Shown piece after piece: positions 45,408 to 54,045 of a DNA stretch of 64,000 nucleotides (positions are counted from its first letter, which is position 1; the number at the start of each line of letters is the position of its first letter). The notes beneath the pieces were generated by a model. That model was not told the origin of the DNA. It did not search any database and saw nothing but the letters and a program-made list of their open reading frames with translations. Both the position numbers and the translations under genes were made by a program. The DNA is from Pontibacter amylolyticus (lineage in GTDB: Bacteria > Bacteroidota > Bacteroidia > Cytophagales > Hymenobacteraceae), in the NCBI RefSeq assembly GCF_014638845.1, contig NZ_BMFP01000005.1:1-64000 (forward strand), in the 5' to 3' direction.

Positions 45408-45866
45408 ATGCAAGATTCCCCCCTTAAAGACAAAGTGGCTTTACGCAAGCTTTACGATTCTGTGCTGCCCGAACTGGCGCAGCATATCCATCAGCATCTG
45501 GCGGACGTGATCCCGCTATTTCACGACTTCAAATTAGAGAAACTGGTAGACACCTGGACGCGCGAACCGGGCTCCGACGCCACCACCGAGATCAGCCTCG
45601 ACAAGGGAAATGTGAACCAGATGGGCCTACGCTTACGCCTGGAAGGCTTCCAGCGGGTGGGCGCCGACAACTTCGACCTGACCAAAGACCTGCTCTTTAA
45701 GCTGGACCGCAACTTTTACACCATCGGCCCGAACCAGGACAACGTATGGCTGGAGAAGGAGTACCTGCAAAGCTGGGATAATGCCGACTACGAACTTGTG
45801 GCCGAGAAGTGGACCGAGCAGCTGATAGACGACCTGACCCAGCGACTGGAGAAATTAACGCTATGA
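45408..45866 (+). CDS. Hypothetical soluble protein
   Basis: A 152-residue protein, not recognised. It is charged, with predicted helices at both ends and a beta-rich middle. No signal peptide. Its stop overlaps the start of the next gene by four bases (ATGA), so the two are translationally coupled, yet one is cytoplasmic and the other has a lipoprotein signal. Confidence 0.7.
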   Translation: MQDSPLKDKVALRKLYDSVLPELAQHIHQHLADVIPLFHDFKLEKLVDTWTREPGSDATTEISLDKGNVNQMGLRLRLEGFQRVGADNFDLTKDLLFKLDRNFYTIGPNQDNVWLEKEYLQSWDNADYELVAEKWTEQLIDDLTQRLEKLTL

Positions 45867-46627
45867 AAAAACAAGCCCGTTTTCCCGGCTCCGCCTTCCT
45901 GCTTGCCCTGCTCACGACTGTGTGCCTCAGCGGCTGCCACGCCTGCCAGGCCCAGCAGCAGGAGAGTGGAACTAAGGACGGCTATACCTACAAAAGCCCC
46001 TCATCCGGAGGCACCGGCAAGGTATACATGGGGCGGGAAATCGCCGCGATCATGACGGCTACCGGCGGCAACTGGCTGGACCGCGACACACGGCAGGAAG
46101 AAGAAAACTCTACCCGCACGATAGCCAACATGAACCTGCAGCCCAACACCGTAGTCGCCGACATTGGGGCCGGCACGGGTTTCTATACCTTCCAGATAGC
46201 GCCTAAGGTACCGGAAGGCAAGGTATACGCCGTGGAAGTGCAGGACCGGTTTATCAAGACACTCGAGTCCCGCCGGGAGAAAGAGGGGGCCACCCATGTG
46301 ACCGTCGTGAAGGGAGACAGTATGCAGGTCAACCTGTCCGCGGGCGCGATCGACATCGCCCTGATGGTGGACGTATACCACGAACTGGCCTATCCAATGG
46401 AGATACTCAGATCCATACACCAGGCTTTGAAGCCGGACGGCAAACTCCTGCTGCTCGAGTACAAGGCCGAGGACCCGGATGTCCGGATCAGGGCCCTGCA
46501 CAAGATGACCAAAGAGCAGATCAGAAAGGAGCTGGAGGCCAATGGCTTTCGCCTGCAACGCCAGGAGGATTTCCTGCCAATCCAGCATTTTATGCTGTTT
46601 GAGAAGGTGGAGGAGGCTGGTGGTTAA
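45863..46627 (+). CDS. Class I SAM-dependent methyltransferase with lipoprotein signal
   Basis: A 254-residue protein. Residues 1-25 form a lipoprotein signal (hydrophobic AFLLALLTTVCLSGC, Cys25). The rest is a class I methyltransferase fold with SAM motif VVADIGAGTGFY (97-108), the acidic end of strand 2 (AVEVQ), and DIALMVDVYHEL. Export of a SAM enzyme is odd, since SAM is cytoplasmic. The fold may have another role or the protein may stay on the inner face. It starts inside the stop of the previous gene. Confidence 0.8.
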   Translation: MKKQARFPGSAFLLALLTTVCLSGCHACQAQQQESGTKDGYTYKSPSSGGTGKVYMGREIAAIMTATGGNWLDRDTRQEEENSTRTIANMNLQPNTVVADIGAGTGFYTFQIAPKVPEGKVYAVEVQDRFIKTLESRREKEGATHVTVVKGDSMQVNLSAGAIDIALMVDVYHELAYPMEILRSIHQALKPDGKLLLLEYKAEDPDVRIRALHKMTKEQIRKELEANGFRLQRQEDFLPIQHFMLFEKVEEAGG

Positions 46628-46748
46628 TGATTGTAGTGGGTTTTACAGTATCCCTATACCTTATTCCAACAGATAAATCTTTCAAAATCTGCACCTTAAA
46701 TCATAACAACTTACGTAGTATAAGGTATAGCTGTAAAAATTGGAGTTT

Positions 46749-46988
46749 ATGCATACAACCATATTCAAATTTGAGGAGGGAAGTCCGTATGTGGGGAGTC
46801 ACCGACCCGTTGGACTGGAAATTCATGAGCGACTGATGTGGCAGGTCAGGCGTCTGCATCGACAAGACATGCAAAAGGCTGGCTGGGAGCTGATCATCTA
46901 CACGCCTATACCTGCCTACCTGGACAAGCCCGCCACCATCGAAGTGTACTGGGATTACGACAACCCTGAGGAGTCCTGCAGTGATTAA
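46749..46988 (+). CDS. Small unknown protein, first of a linked pair
   Basis: A 79-residue protein, not recognised, with an aromatic-rich sequence. GGAG seven bases upstream supports the ATG at 46749. Its end overlaps the next gene by eight bases. No signal peptide or membrane segment. Confidence 0.6.
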   Translation: MHTTIFKFEEGSPYVGSHRPVGLEIHERLMWQVRRLHRQDMQKAGWELIIYTPIPAYLDKPATIEVYWDYDNPEESCSD

Positions 46989-47274
46989 TACAGCATCTAC
47001 ACCCGAATACCCTTACCACAGCCCGAATCTCAGCTTTTTTAACACCCACACACTGGCTGGCAGATTGGAGATGATATGGGCCCATGGGACTTTCCTGGCT
47101 GAACGGGGCCGTCGCGGCTACCGCATCCAGCTGTACGACATGGGCGATTTCTTTGCGGAGGTATGGAGCAACCCGGAGACCCACATCGTTGGGCTGATCA
47201 GGGGGCTGGCCTCAAAGCGTGCCCTCGAACCCTACACGACTAAAATCAACCTGCTGGATATGATGTGCTGGTAA
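46981..47274 (+). CDS. Small unknown protein, second of a linked pair
   Basis: A 97-residue protein starting with GTG that overlaps the preceding stop, suggesting coupled translation. The central WAHGTFLAERGRRGYRIQLYDMGDFFAEVW looks like a compact alpha/beta domain. Not recognised; no signal peptide. Confidence 0.65.
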   Translation: MINTASTPEYPYHSPNLSFFNTHTLAGRLEMIWAHGTFLAERGRRGYRIQLYDMGDFFAEVWSNPETHIVGLIRGLASKRALEPYTTKINLLDMMCW

Positions 47275-47297
47275 GGTTTTTACGCTATTTTTGAAGC

Positions 47298-47600
47298 GTG
47301 AACTCTGTTAAGCTCAGCTCTTATTGCCGCCTCTATGCTTTTTCGGATTACCGCAGCATGAAGTCCGCCCTCCCCTACATGCGCCGGGTGGTGCTTGCCA
47401 AGGCGCTGACCGAAGTCGAAGAGTCCGACGCGCGGCGCGTCGTGCTGCACCTGCCAGGCAGCGGGTTCCTGAACTACCTTCGGCCGCTGGGCGGTCGGCA
47501 GACCCAAGCGACAGGTATAGCTTCTCTCATTACAGCACTTCAGCTACTCTATAAGCAGAACGGCTTCTCAGCCAGGTATATCGTGGTGGAGCGGAGCTAG
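47298..47600 (+). CDS. Small unknown protein, third in the cluster
   Basis: A 100-residue basic protein starting GTG at 47298; ATG at 47358 (MKSALPYMRR) is an alternative. It may be cytoplasmic. It lies 23 bases after the previous pair on the same strand and shares their small size, but there is no visible sequence relation. Not recognised. Confidence 0.5.
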   Translation: MNSVKLSSYCRLYAFSDYRSMKSALPYMRRVVLAKALTEVEESDARRVVLHLPGSGFLNYLRPLGGRQTQATGIASLITALQLLYKQNGFSARYIVVERS

Positions 47601-47784
47601 TCCCAATTTAAAGGATGCAGCGCCCATCCATAACAATTCGTTAATGGCACACCGTTGCGGGAGCAAAGCTTTAATCGTAATATTGCAATCATAAAATCAT
47701 TTCAGCTTCCGAACAAACCTACGAAAGCATACCTGATTTTTACTTTGCGTAGTTGACTTAGCTCCATTCCTAACCTCGACACCC

Positions 47785-48561
47785 ATGACCCAGATAGCCC
47801 TTTTCAGCGATATACACGCCAACCTGCCTGCCCTGGAGGCTTTTTTTGCAGATGTGGAGGCCCGCCAGCCTGATTTCATGTACTGCCTCGGCGACCTGGT
47901 GGGGTACAATATCTGGCCAAACGAAGTGATCGATGAAATCCGCAAACGCAACATCCCGACCATAGCGGGCAATTACGATTTCGGCATAGGCCGGGAAAGC
48001 GACGACTGCGGTTGCGCTTATAAAACAGAAGAGGAAAAGGCCAATGGCGCCGTCTCGATCGCCTTCACAAACAAGATCATCAAGCCTGCGCAGCGCCGCT
48101 ACCTACGCACCCTGCCGGCGCATATCAGAGTGGAGTTTCAATTGAATAACGACAAGCTCAACCTCTTGCTGGTGCATGGCAGCCCCCGCAAGATCAACGA
48201 ATACCTGTTCGAAGACCGCGACGAGAAGAGCCTGCTGCGCATTATGAAAGAGGCGGATGCCGACATCATGTGCTTCGGGCACACGCACAAACCCTACCAC
48301 CGCATCCTCCACAGCAGCGAAGGCGATCAGCCCCACTTCCGACATGCGATCAACATCGGTTCGGTGGGCAAACCCAAAGACGCTGACAACCGCGGCGGCT
48401 ACGTGATGCTGACCATTGATGAGCAGAGCTCTGTGCTGAACAAAGACAGTATAGAAGTGGAGTTCATCCGTTTCGCCTATGACGTGGAGAAAGTGGCCAG
48501 AGCGGTAGAAGCTTCTGAACTGCCAAACGCTTATGCTGAAAACTTGCGCAAAGGCTGCTAG
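47785..48561 (+). CDS. Metallophosphoesterase (YfcE/Ser-Thr phosphatase type)
   Basis: A 258-residue calcineurin-like phosphoesterase. The two-metal site is visible: FSDIHAN (Asp8, His10), GDLVGYN (about 36-42), GNYD (about 62-65), LLVHGSPR and FGHTHKPY. The substrate may be a phosphoprotein, nucleotide or phosphodiester. It is a single gene with an ATG that fits the family N-terminus. Confidence 0.9.
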   Translation: MTQIALFSDIHANLPALEAFFADVEARQPDFMYCLGDLVGYNIWPNEVIDEIRKRNIPTIAGNYDFGIGRESDDCGCAYKTEEEKANGAVSIAFTNKIIKPAQRRYLRTLPAHIRVEFQLNNDKLNLLLVHGSPRKINEYLFEDRDEKSLLRIMKEADADIMCFGHTHKPYHRILHSSEGDQPHFRHAINIGSVGKPKDADNRGGYVMLTIDEQSSVLNKDSIEVEFIRFAYDVEKVARAVEASELPNAYAENLRKGC

Positions 48562-48697
48562 ATATAATTACAAAGTCATCTCACCTCAGCACGGCAGCTG
48601 ACTGCGTTTATCGCAAACCCGGGACAGGGACACGGCTAAAAATCGGTGCCCTGGTTCTTTGCAGGGCTTGATGCTGTGGGATTATGAAAAGACTTCC

Positions 48698-49912
48698 TTA
48701 AAAAATGATCGTGAAGGTCGTGCCCTCATGCAGAACGCTGTCTACTTTGATTTTTCCCTGCACACTGTCTACCATCCTTTTCACGATATAGAGGCCGATG
48801 CCACTGCCTTCTACATGGTTGTGAAAGCGTTTGAACATCGTAAACACACCCTTCTCCTTGCCGGCAGGTATGCCTAATCCGTTGTCCTGCACCGACAGGT
48901 AGGACTTGCCGCCATGCTTCTCGAGCTTAACAGTGATCTTTGGCGTTCTGTCAGGAGAGCGGTATTTAATGGCGTTGCTGATCAGGTTGCCCAGAATACT
49001 CTTGAGGTTCTTTTTAGAGAAACCGGCAACCATGCTGTCAGCCGCGCTGATGTCAAGCTGCGCACCGGATTTTGAGATCATACTCTGCAAATCCTGTTTA
49101 ACGTCTTCAATCACCGCATACAGGTCAAGCTCCTCCGACTTTTCATCTGCACTCACTTTGTCAATTTCCACAAGGGTGGTCAGGTCTTTGATTGTGGTGG
49201 AGAACCGATTGAGCGATATCTTCATCAGATCGGTGATTTGCCTGATCTCCGCCCTGTCTAAGTTTTCTTTCGAAACAGAATCAGAAAGCAAATCAATAAG
49301 CCCTTTGATGTTGGCGACGGGCGATTTGAGGTCGTGCGAGGCAGTGTATACAAAGTTGTCGAGGTCGAAATTGGCACGGGCCAGGCCCCTATTTTCCTGC
49401 TGCAGCTCAGTCGAGAACTTATGGCTGCGCTCCAGTAAATCCAGGCTCTGTAAATGAAAGGCCAGCAGGTCAGCGAACATTTTGAAGGTGTTGATTACCC
49501 TGGAGTTGTTCACAGAAGCCGGCTTGGAATCGATGGCACAGAGCGTACCGAAGAACTCGCCGTTTTTGAGGATGATAGGTATAGAGATGTAACTCTGCAG
49601 TCCGTAGGTCTTGGGGGTATGGTGGTCTTTGTAAAGCGGGTCTTCTGCCACATTATCGATTACGATCGGGTTGCGGTGCGCCCTTATCTCGTTGCAAAGG
49701 GTGGTTTCGATCTGTAGTTCTCCGCCTATCTCCAGGCCAAAGTTCACTTCGTCGCGCACGCTGCAGGCCAGCCATCTGTCTTCTGTTACGCGTGCGACTG
49801 CCGCAAACCCCATTCCGGTGGTCTGGCAAATAACTTCGAGCATCGTTGGAACGATCGGAATCTGCCTGATGGCTTCCAGGTCTTTCAATAGCTCGTCTTG
49901 GGTTTCAATCAT
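48698..49912 (-). CDS. GAF-domain sensor histidine kinase
   Basis: A 404-residue soluble kinase. It has a GAF domain (about 10-160), a HisKA helix pair with the phospho-acceptor His193 in ASHDLKSPVANIKGL, and a HATPase_c domain with ISNAIKYRS, VQDNGLGIP and GSGIGLYIVKRMV. No membrane helix is present, so it senses inside the cell. No response regulator gene lies next to it. Confidence 0.93.
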   Translation of the reverse strand: MIETQDELLKDLEAIRQIPIVPTMLEVICQTTGMGFAAVARVTEDRWLACSVRDEVNFGLEIGGELQIETTLCNEIRAHRNPIVIDNVAEDPLYKDHHTPKTYGLQSYISIPIILKNGEFFGTLCAIDSKPASVNNSRVINTFKMFADLLAFHLQSLDLLERSHKFSTELQQENRGLARANFDLDNFVYTASHDLKSPVANIKGLIDLLSDSVSKENLDRAEIRQITDLMKISLNRFSTTIKDLTTLVEIDKVSADEKSEELDLYAVIEDVKQDLQSMISKSGAQLDISAADSMVAGFSKKNLKSILGNLISNAIKYRSPDRTPKITVKLEKHGGKSYLSVQDNGLGIPAGKEKGVFTMFKRFHNHVEGSGIGLYIVKRMVDSVQGKIKVDSVLHEGTTFTIIF

Positions 49913-50110
49913 TAGAGAGGGATCATTTCAGAATCGCATCGTCATGCAATCTGTAAGCTGCTGTTCATTGTATGTTTAAACATACTAAGAAATGTGCAAA
50001 AAGTAAAATTCTCGCCCCTAAAAATGCACTTCCTCTGCCCTTTGCTTACCCAGACTGACATGATTGCCCGGCCGCCAGTGAGCAGAACAGCCGGGCAACC
50101 TGTCATAGCC

Positions 50111-50617
50111 TTAGCGGGTGACCTGTCCCCGTAGTTCCCCGTTAGGGTATTGGTCGCTGTGTATGTTAACGTACCACTCTCCGGCAAGCAGTTCTGCCTC
50201 CTGTGCGGCTGTGAGCGGGGAAGTGGATCTCGTCATCGGGCTCACATAGGGGTTGGCGCTGGAGTAAGGGTCGTTGCTGGTGCCAGGGTTGATCGGTACT
50301 GTAACCGGACCGGCTACACCTACCCCGCCCTTGTGAAAGTGCATGGCAGTTGGTGTGATTCCCTGAAAGGAGATGGTATAGCTCAGCACTTTGGTATCCA
50401 TGTTATAGGTGCCCTTGAAGGTTCCCGTCGCCTGGGTAGTGACGGGCGGCACCTCATTGGCACCGGTCAGCGCCACCTCCTTAAGAGCCACAATTTCATC
50501 GCCCGGTATCACGGTGTTGTCATCGTCGTCGTCATCACAGGCGGTCATCATAAAGGACAGGCTCAGCAGCGCGCCGAGTAGTATTCCGAAATTGATTCGA
50601 TAGGTTTTCATCTTCAT
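50111..50617 (-). CDS. CHRD domain exported protein
   Basis: A 168-residue protein with a signal peptide ending near FMMTAC (probable lipoprotein Cys27), an acidic DDDDD run, and one CHRD domain (about 46-166): ALTGANEVPPVTTQATGTF, then AMHFHKG and WYVNIHSDQYPNGELRGQ. CHRD domains occur in animal chordin and many bacterial envelope proteins; ligand unknown. Confidence 0.88.
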   Translation of the reverse strand: MKMKTYRINFGILLGALLSLSFMMTACDDDDDDNTVIPGDEIVALKEVALTGANEVPPVTTQATGTFKGTYNMDTKVLSYTISFQGITPTAMHFHKGGVGVAGPVTVPINPGTSNDPYSSANPYVSPMTRSTSPLTAAQEAELLAGEWYVNIHSDQYPNGELRGQVTR

Positions 50618-50728
50618 TAAAAATTAAGGAGAATTGATTCAAAAAGTTAAAGCATAGAGATTCTTCCTGACGCAGCCTGAGCCGTGCCATATCGTGGTGT
50701 GTAAAGCTCCCGCAAGAGTCTGACGGTG

Positions 50729-51979
50729 TTATCTTAATGTAAAGCCGGCTGTAAAAAACACCCCTGCACTGGTGAGCTTCACTCGCCCTTCGCCAATACT
50801 TGCCAGCGGTATTTTGACGAATGGCTCTGCTCCGATCGTGATGGCAGGAGACAGTTGACGCGTATAGCCTACAGACAGATTCTGTATCCCGAACCAGTGC
50901 CTGTTCTCGTTAGAGAATTCACGGGTGTTGCGGTAGGGCTCTCTTCCAGAGTAGTAGTAGGTATAGGTATATTCCTCGTTAAGCATCAGGTAGCTGGACA
51001 GCCCCGCCTGCACCGAAAGCATGTTCCTGCCCCAGCCCAGCACCTGGTACTGCAGATTGACAGGTATATCCAGCACCCTGCATGTTGCAGCTATCACATC
51101 GGGTTGCCGTTTGCCGTCCCAATAGTCCGGGGAGGGCTTGTAGTCTGCGGGTGTGGCCTGGTATAGTTTGTTCGCCCACACCGCGCCCGTCACCAGACTC
51201 AGCCTCCGGGTAATGGGCACACTCAGCAGCACACCCGCATTGGCACTCACCGCATCCGGATCTTTGAAGCGAACGGTGGTGATATCAGGGGCCGCAACCA
51301 GCGTCACGGTGATGCTGCGCAGGAACCCCCGCTCTCCTATCGCCTCTGGCTGGCCGCTGTCGGCAGGTATAGAAGTAGTGTCAGGTATAGGCAGTGCCGC
51401 TTCCTGCCGGGCTATACCTGCAACCGCCTGCGGTGGGTCCTGTCGAGTTACCGGTATTACAGTCACTACAGTTTGCAAAGGCTCCTCTATCCTGGCTGCC
51501 CGGCCGGCAGGTATAGCAGTGCCGGGTATAGCACGGTGCTCAGGTATAGCACGGCGTTCCCGTCCGGTTTTCTTTGCAAGTCGGACTCCGTAGCCTGGCT
51601 GCACGGCAGGGTATGGCGCAGCGGGTGATTCAGACTCCGGTAAGGCAGTAGGCGCTCCTCCTTCGGTGCGATCAGGTATAGCATCAGGTATAGCAGCTAC
51701 TCCTGGAGCTTGCCTTCCTGCTTGTTCTGCAGGTATAGCAACCGTTTCCCGACGTGGGGCTTCTCTTTCCCTCAGCTTCCAGACAAGGCCTACCGTCACC
51801 AGCAGGGCCAGCAGCACGATGGGCAGCAAGCGTCTTATACCTGCCCAGCCGCCCTGCGGCCCGTCCAGTTTGCGTTCCATCGCCGCCCACGCCTCCTCAT
51901 CGAAGGGCGGCTCGTATTGGTCGGCTGATTTCCTGAACAGGCGGTCCAGCTCCTCGTCAGACATATTGTTTGCGTTCAT
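50729..51979 (-). CDS. Anti-sigma-like protein with C-terminal outer-membrane-type domain
   Basis: A 416-residue protein encoded directly after an ECF sigma gene, overlapping it by 23 bases. N-terminal MSDEELDRLFRKSADQY and the EEAWAAMERKLD helix look like an anti-sigma region. One membrane helix (about 50-67) follows. A Pro/Ala/Ile/Arg-rich linker (70-215) has many AIP, IPD and IPA units, and a barrel-like C-terminus (225-416) ends the chain. The linker is encoded by a dense cluster of CAGGTATAG words. Likely senses envelope state and controls the sigma factor. Confidence 0.78.
   Translation of the reverse strand: MNANNMSDEELDRLFRKSADQYEPPFDEEAWAAMERKLDGPQGGWAGIRRLLPIVLLALLVTVGLVWKLREREAPRRETVAIPAEQAGRQAPGVAAIPDAIPDRTEGGAPTALPESESPAAPYPAVQPGYGVRLAKKTGRERRAIPEHRAIPGTAIPAGRAARIEEPLQTVVTVIPVTRQDPPQAVAGIARQEAALPIPDTTSIPADSGQPEAIGERGFLRSITVTLVAAPDITTVRFKDPDAVSANAGVLLSVPITRRLSLVTGAVWANKLYQATPADYKPSPDYWDGKRQPDVIAATCRVLDIPVNLQYQVLGWGRNMLSVQAGLSSYLMLNEEYTYTYYYSGREPYRNTREFSNENRHWFGIQNLSVGYTRQLSPAITIGAEPFVKIPLASIGEGRVKLTSAGVFFTAGFTLR
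51364..51843. repeat. Dense cluster of CAGGTATAG words inside a gene
   Basis: Ten copies of GGTATA/TATACC in 480 bases, nine of them in the full CAGGTATAG form or a close variant. On the coding strand they read mostly as GCT ATA CCT (Ala-Ile-Pro). This is the highest density in the window and falls in the linker region of the anti-sigma-like protein. Confidence 0.88.
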
Positions 51980-52523
51980 CGATTTTGCTTCTTTGTAATG
52001 CCTCCCGCAAATTTGCCCGCGCCTTGGCCAGGTTCGACTTCGACGTGCCCACTGCTATACCCAGCGTTTCGGCTATCTCTTCGTGGGTATAGCCGTCTAT
52101 GGCATACAGGTTGAAAACAGCCCGGTAGGCCGGCGACAGCTGCTGCACCAGTGAGATCAGGTACTCGTAGTTGAGCTGCTGCTCCACATCGAACGGATCG
52201 GAAGGCGGCTCTGCTTTGTCGATGTCCTGCAGGTTATAGTTCTTCAGGTTATGCCGGTAGTTGTCCAGCGCTGTGTTGATCATGATCCGCCGCAGCCAGC
52301 CTTTGAACGGCTTGGGCGGATGGTACTGATCCAGCCTAGTGAACACCTTCATAAACCCGTCGTTCAGCACATCCTTTGCTTCTTCGGCATCCTGCGAGTA
52401 GCGGACGCATACACTCATGGCATACCCGAAGAAGAGCCGGTAAAGCTCTCTCTGTGCCCCGCGGTCCTGTTTCAGACACTGGCGTAGCAGCTCATCCAAT
52501 ACTTCGCCTTCTGTTTTGCTCAC
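51957..52523 (-). CDS. ECF RNA polymerase sigma factor
   Basis: A 188-residue sigma-70 ECF factor. Region 2 is about 20-90 (YRLFFGYAMSVCVRYSQDAEEAKDVLNDGFMKVF) and region 4 about 130-185 (LSPAYRAVFNLYAIDGYTHEEIAETLGIAVGTSKSNLAKARANLRE). GTG at 52523 gives the usual MSKTEGE start; a TTG 33 bases upstream is possible. It is coupled to the anti-sigma-like gene by a 23-base overlap. Confidence 0.92.
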   Translation of the reverse strand: MSKTEGEVLDELLRQCLKQDRGAQRELYRLFFGYAMSVCVRYSQDAEEAKDVLNDGFMKVFTRLDQYHPPKPFKGWLRRIMINTALDNYRHNLKNYNLQDIDKAEPPSDPFDVEQQLNYEYLISLVQQLSPAYRAVFNLYAIDGYTHEEIAETLGIAVGTSKSNLAKARANLREALQRSKIDERKQYV

Positions 52524-52713
52524 TGTTCCAGAATTTGCGCTCCCATCACGGACCAATTCTTAAAAGGGTTGCCTCAGGATTGAAAAATAATCGGTATACC
52601 ACACCTGTGTTTTACGTTTATAAGCAATTGTTAATCAGGACACAACACAAATAACTAAAGTGAAACCACAGAGGCTGAAGCCGTAATGGGTGAGCTATTC
52701 GATAGGCATAAAA

Positions 52714-52742
52714 AATCCCTGCCGCTTTTCAGCGGCAGGGAT
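52714..52742. terminator. Terminator in the gap upstream of the ECF sigma gene
   Basis: Perfect stem ATCCCTGCCGCT / AGCGGCAGGGAT with a 4-base loop, flanked by an A-run. It serves the minus-strand membrane protein gene at 52790. Confidence 0.9.
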
Positions 52743-52789
52743 CATACGCTCCGTGGAGCCTGGGTGGTTGTATCTTTAAAGAAGCCTGG

Positions 52790-53047
52790 CTATACCTGAA
52801 AATAGTAGGCCCTGACCAGGGCGATGACGGCGACCAGCAGAAAGATGGTGTTGAGCACATAGCTGGCATGCGCCTTTTTGGTGAGGCCGTAAAAGATCAG
52901 CAGCAGGCACCCGATGATGTTCATACCCAGGTACTCTACCGACTGCCCATGCGTGAGGCCCATGCTGTTCAGGCTGAAGGCCGCAAGCGAGAAGAACGCC
53001 CCTCCCCACCCGACTGCCTCTCCCATGTATTTGCGTAGTATGTCCAT
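52790..53047 (-). CDS. Small membrane protein, CBU_0592-like
   Basis: An 85-residue protein with three hydrophobic helices (about 12-30, 38-56, 62-82) and the AVGWGGAFFSLAAFSLNSMG opening typical of the CBU_0592 family. Function unknown. It ends CAG GTA TAG, again using the dispersed word as stop. It is divergent from a LysR gene. Confidence 0.8.
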   Translation of the reverse strand: MDILRKYMGEAVGWGGAFFSLAAFSLNSMGLTHGQSVEYLGMNIIGCLLLIFYGLTKKAHASYVLNTIFLLVAVIALVRAYYFQV

Positions 53048-53148
53048 CGTTTAATTCACAATTAATGATAATTGCAAAGTAAACAGGTGAAAATGGGCTA
53101 AAAAATGCTTTTATTCGCTTGACTAATGCAAAAAACGAATCAAAGCGG

Positions 53149-54042
53149 ATGGAGCTACAGCAGATCAGGTATTTTTTGGCACTGGCGCAGGAACTACACT
53201 TCTGGAACACGGCCGAGCGCATGTTCATCACACAGTCTGCCCTCAGCCGGCAGATCAAAGCCTTGGAAATAGAACTGGGTGTGCAGTTGTTCGAGCGAAA
53301 CAAGCGGAGCGTGAAGCTGACAGAGGCAGGCGCGTTTTTGCGGGATCAGTGGGCGCCGCTGCTCGATGAGATAAACCGGGTGCACCTGCAGGCGCGCAAA
53401 ATACACGAGGGCGCGTTCGGTACCGTTCGGATCGGGTACCCGGGCTCTATCGCCTATGGCTTCATGCCGGACCTGATCACCAGTATTTCCAAAGCACTGC
53501 CGGAGCTGAAGGTGGACCTGGTGGAGCCGACCGACATCAGCTTTGAGCAGTTGCTGCTCAGCTACCAGATGGACATCGCCTTCCGGCGCGACCCGGCCGA
53601 AAACCCGGCGTTGCAGTCGGAGTGGCTTTACTCGGAGCCGTACGCGCTGGTCGTGCCCGAAAGCCACCGCCTCACCGGGCAGAACTTCACAGGTATGCAG
53701 GATCTGAAAAATGACAAGTTCATCCTGTCGAACCTCGCACAGACGACCTACTATACCGCAGGCCTTCGCCAGATCTTCGAAGACTACCGCATCACGCCGG
53801 ATGTGCGCATCGAAACCGACTTCGGGGGCATGGTGCTGGGGCTGGTGTCCAAGGGGCTGGGCGTCACGATTCTGCCTTACTCCTATTCGTTTGGCAACCT
53901 GCCCAATGTGCGCTTCATCCCCCTGCCTTACAGCACAAACCTGTATGTGACCTGGCGGAGAAGCGACTACAGCCCTGTGCTGAAGAACATCCTGAAGCTG
54001 GTGTCCGAAACGGCTGCCAGGTATGCTGCAAAGGGAAGCTGA
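53149..54042 (+). CDS. LysR family transcriptional regulator
   Basis: A 297-residue LysR regulator. The N-terminal helix-turn-helix (1-60, MELQQIRYFLALAQELHFWNT, ITQSALSRQIKALE) is followed by a substrate-binding domain (about 90-290). The likely target is the divergent small membrane protein gene or the downstream convergent DUF808 gene. Effector unknown. Start 53149 gives the typical LysR N-terminus. Confidence 0.93.
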   Translation: MELQQIRYFLALAQELHFWNTAERMFITQSALSRQIKALEIELGVQLFERNKRSVKLTEAGAFLRDQWAPLLDEINRVHLQARKIHEGAFGTVRIGYPGSIAYGFMPDLITSISKALPELKVDLVEPTDISFEQLLLSYQMDIAFRRDPAENPALQSEWLYSEPYALVVPESHRLTGQNFTGMQDLKNDKFILSNLAQTTYYTAGLRQIFEDYRITPDVRIETDFGGMVLGLVSKGLGVTILPYSYSFGNLPNVRFIPLPYSTNLYVTWRRSDYSPVLKNILKLVSETAARYAAKGS

Positions 54043-54045
54043 GGC

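Noticed and set aside
52776..53303. A 175-codon frame on the minus strand overlapping both the CBU_0592-like gene and the LysR start
   Set aside because: It is out of frame with the small membrane protein and covers the LysR helix-turn-helix; its composition is atypical.
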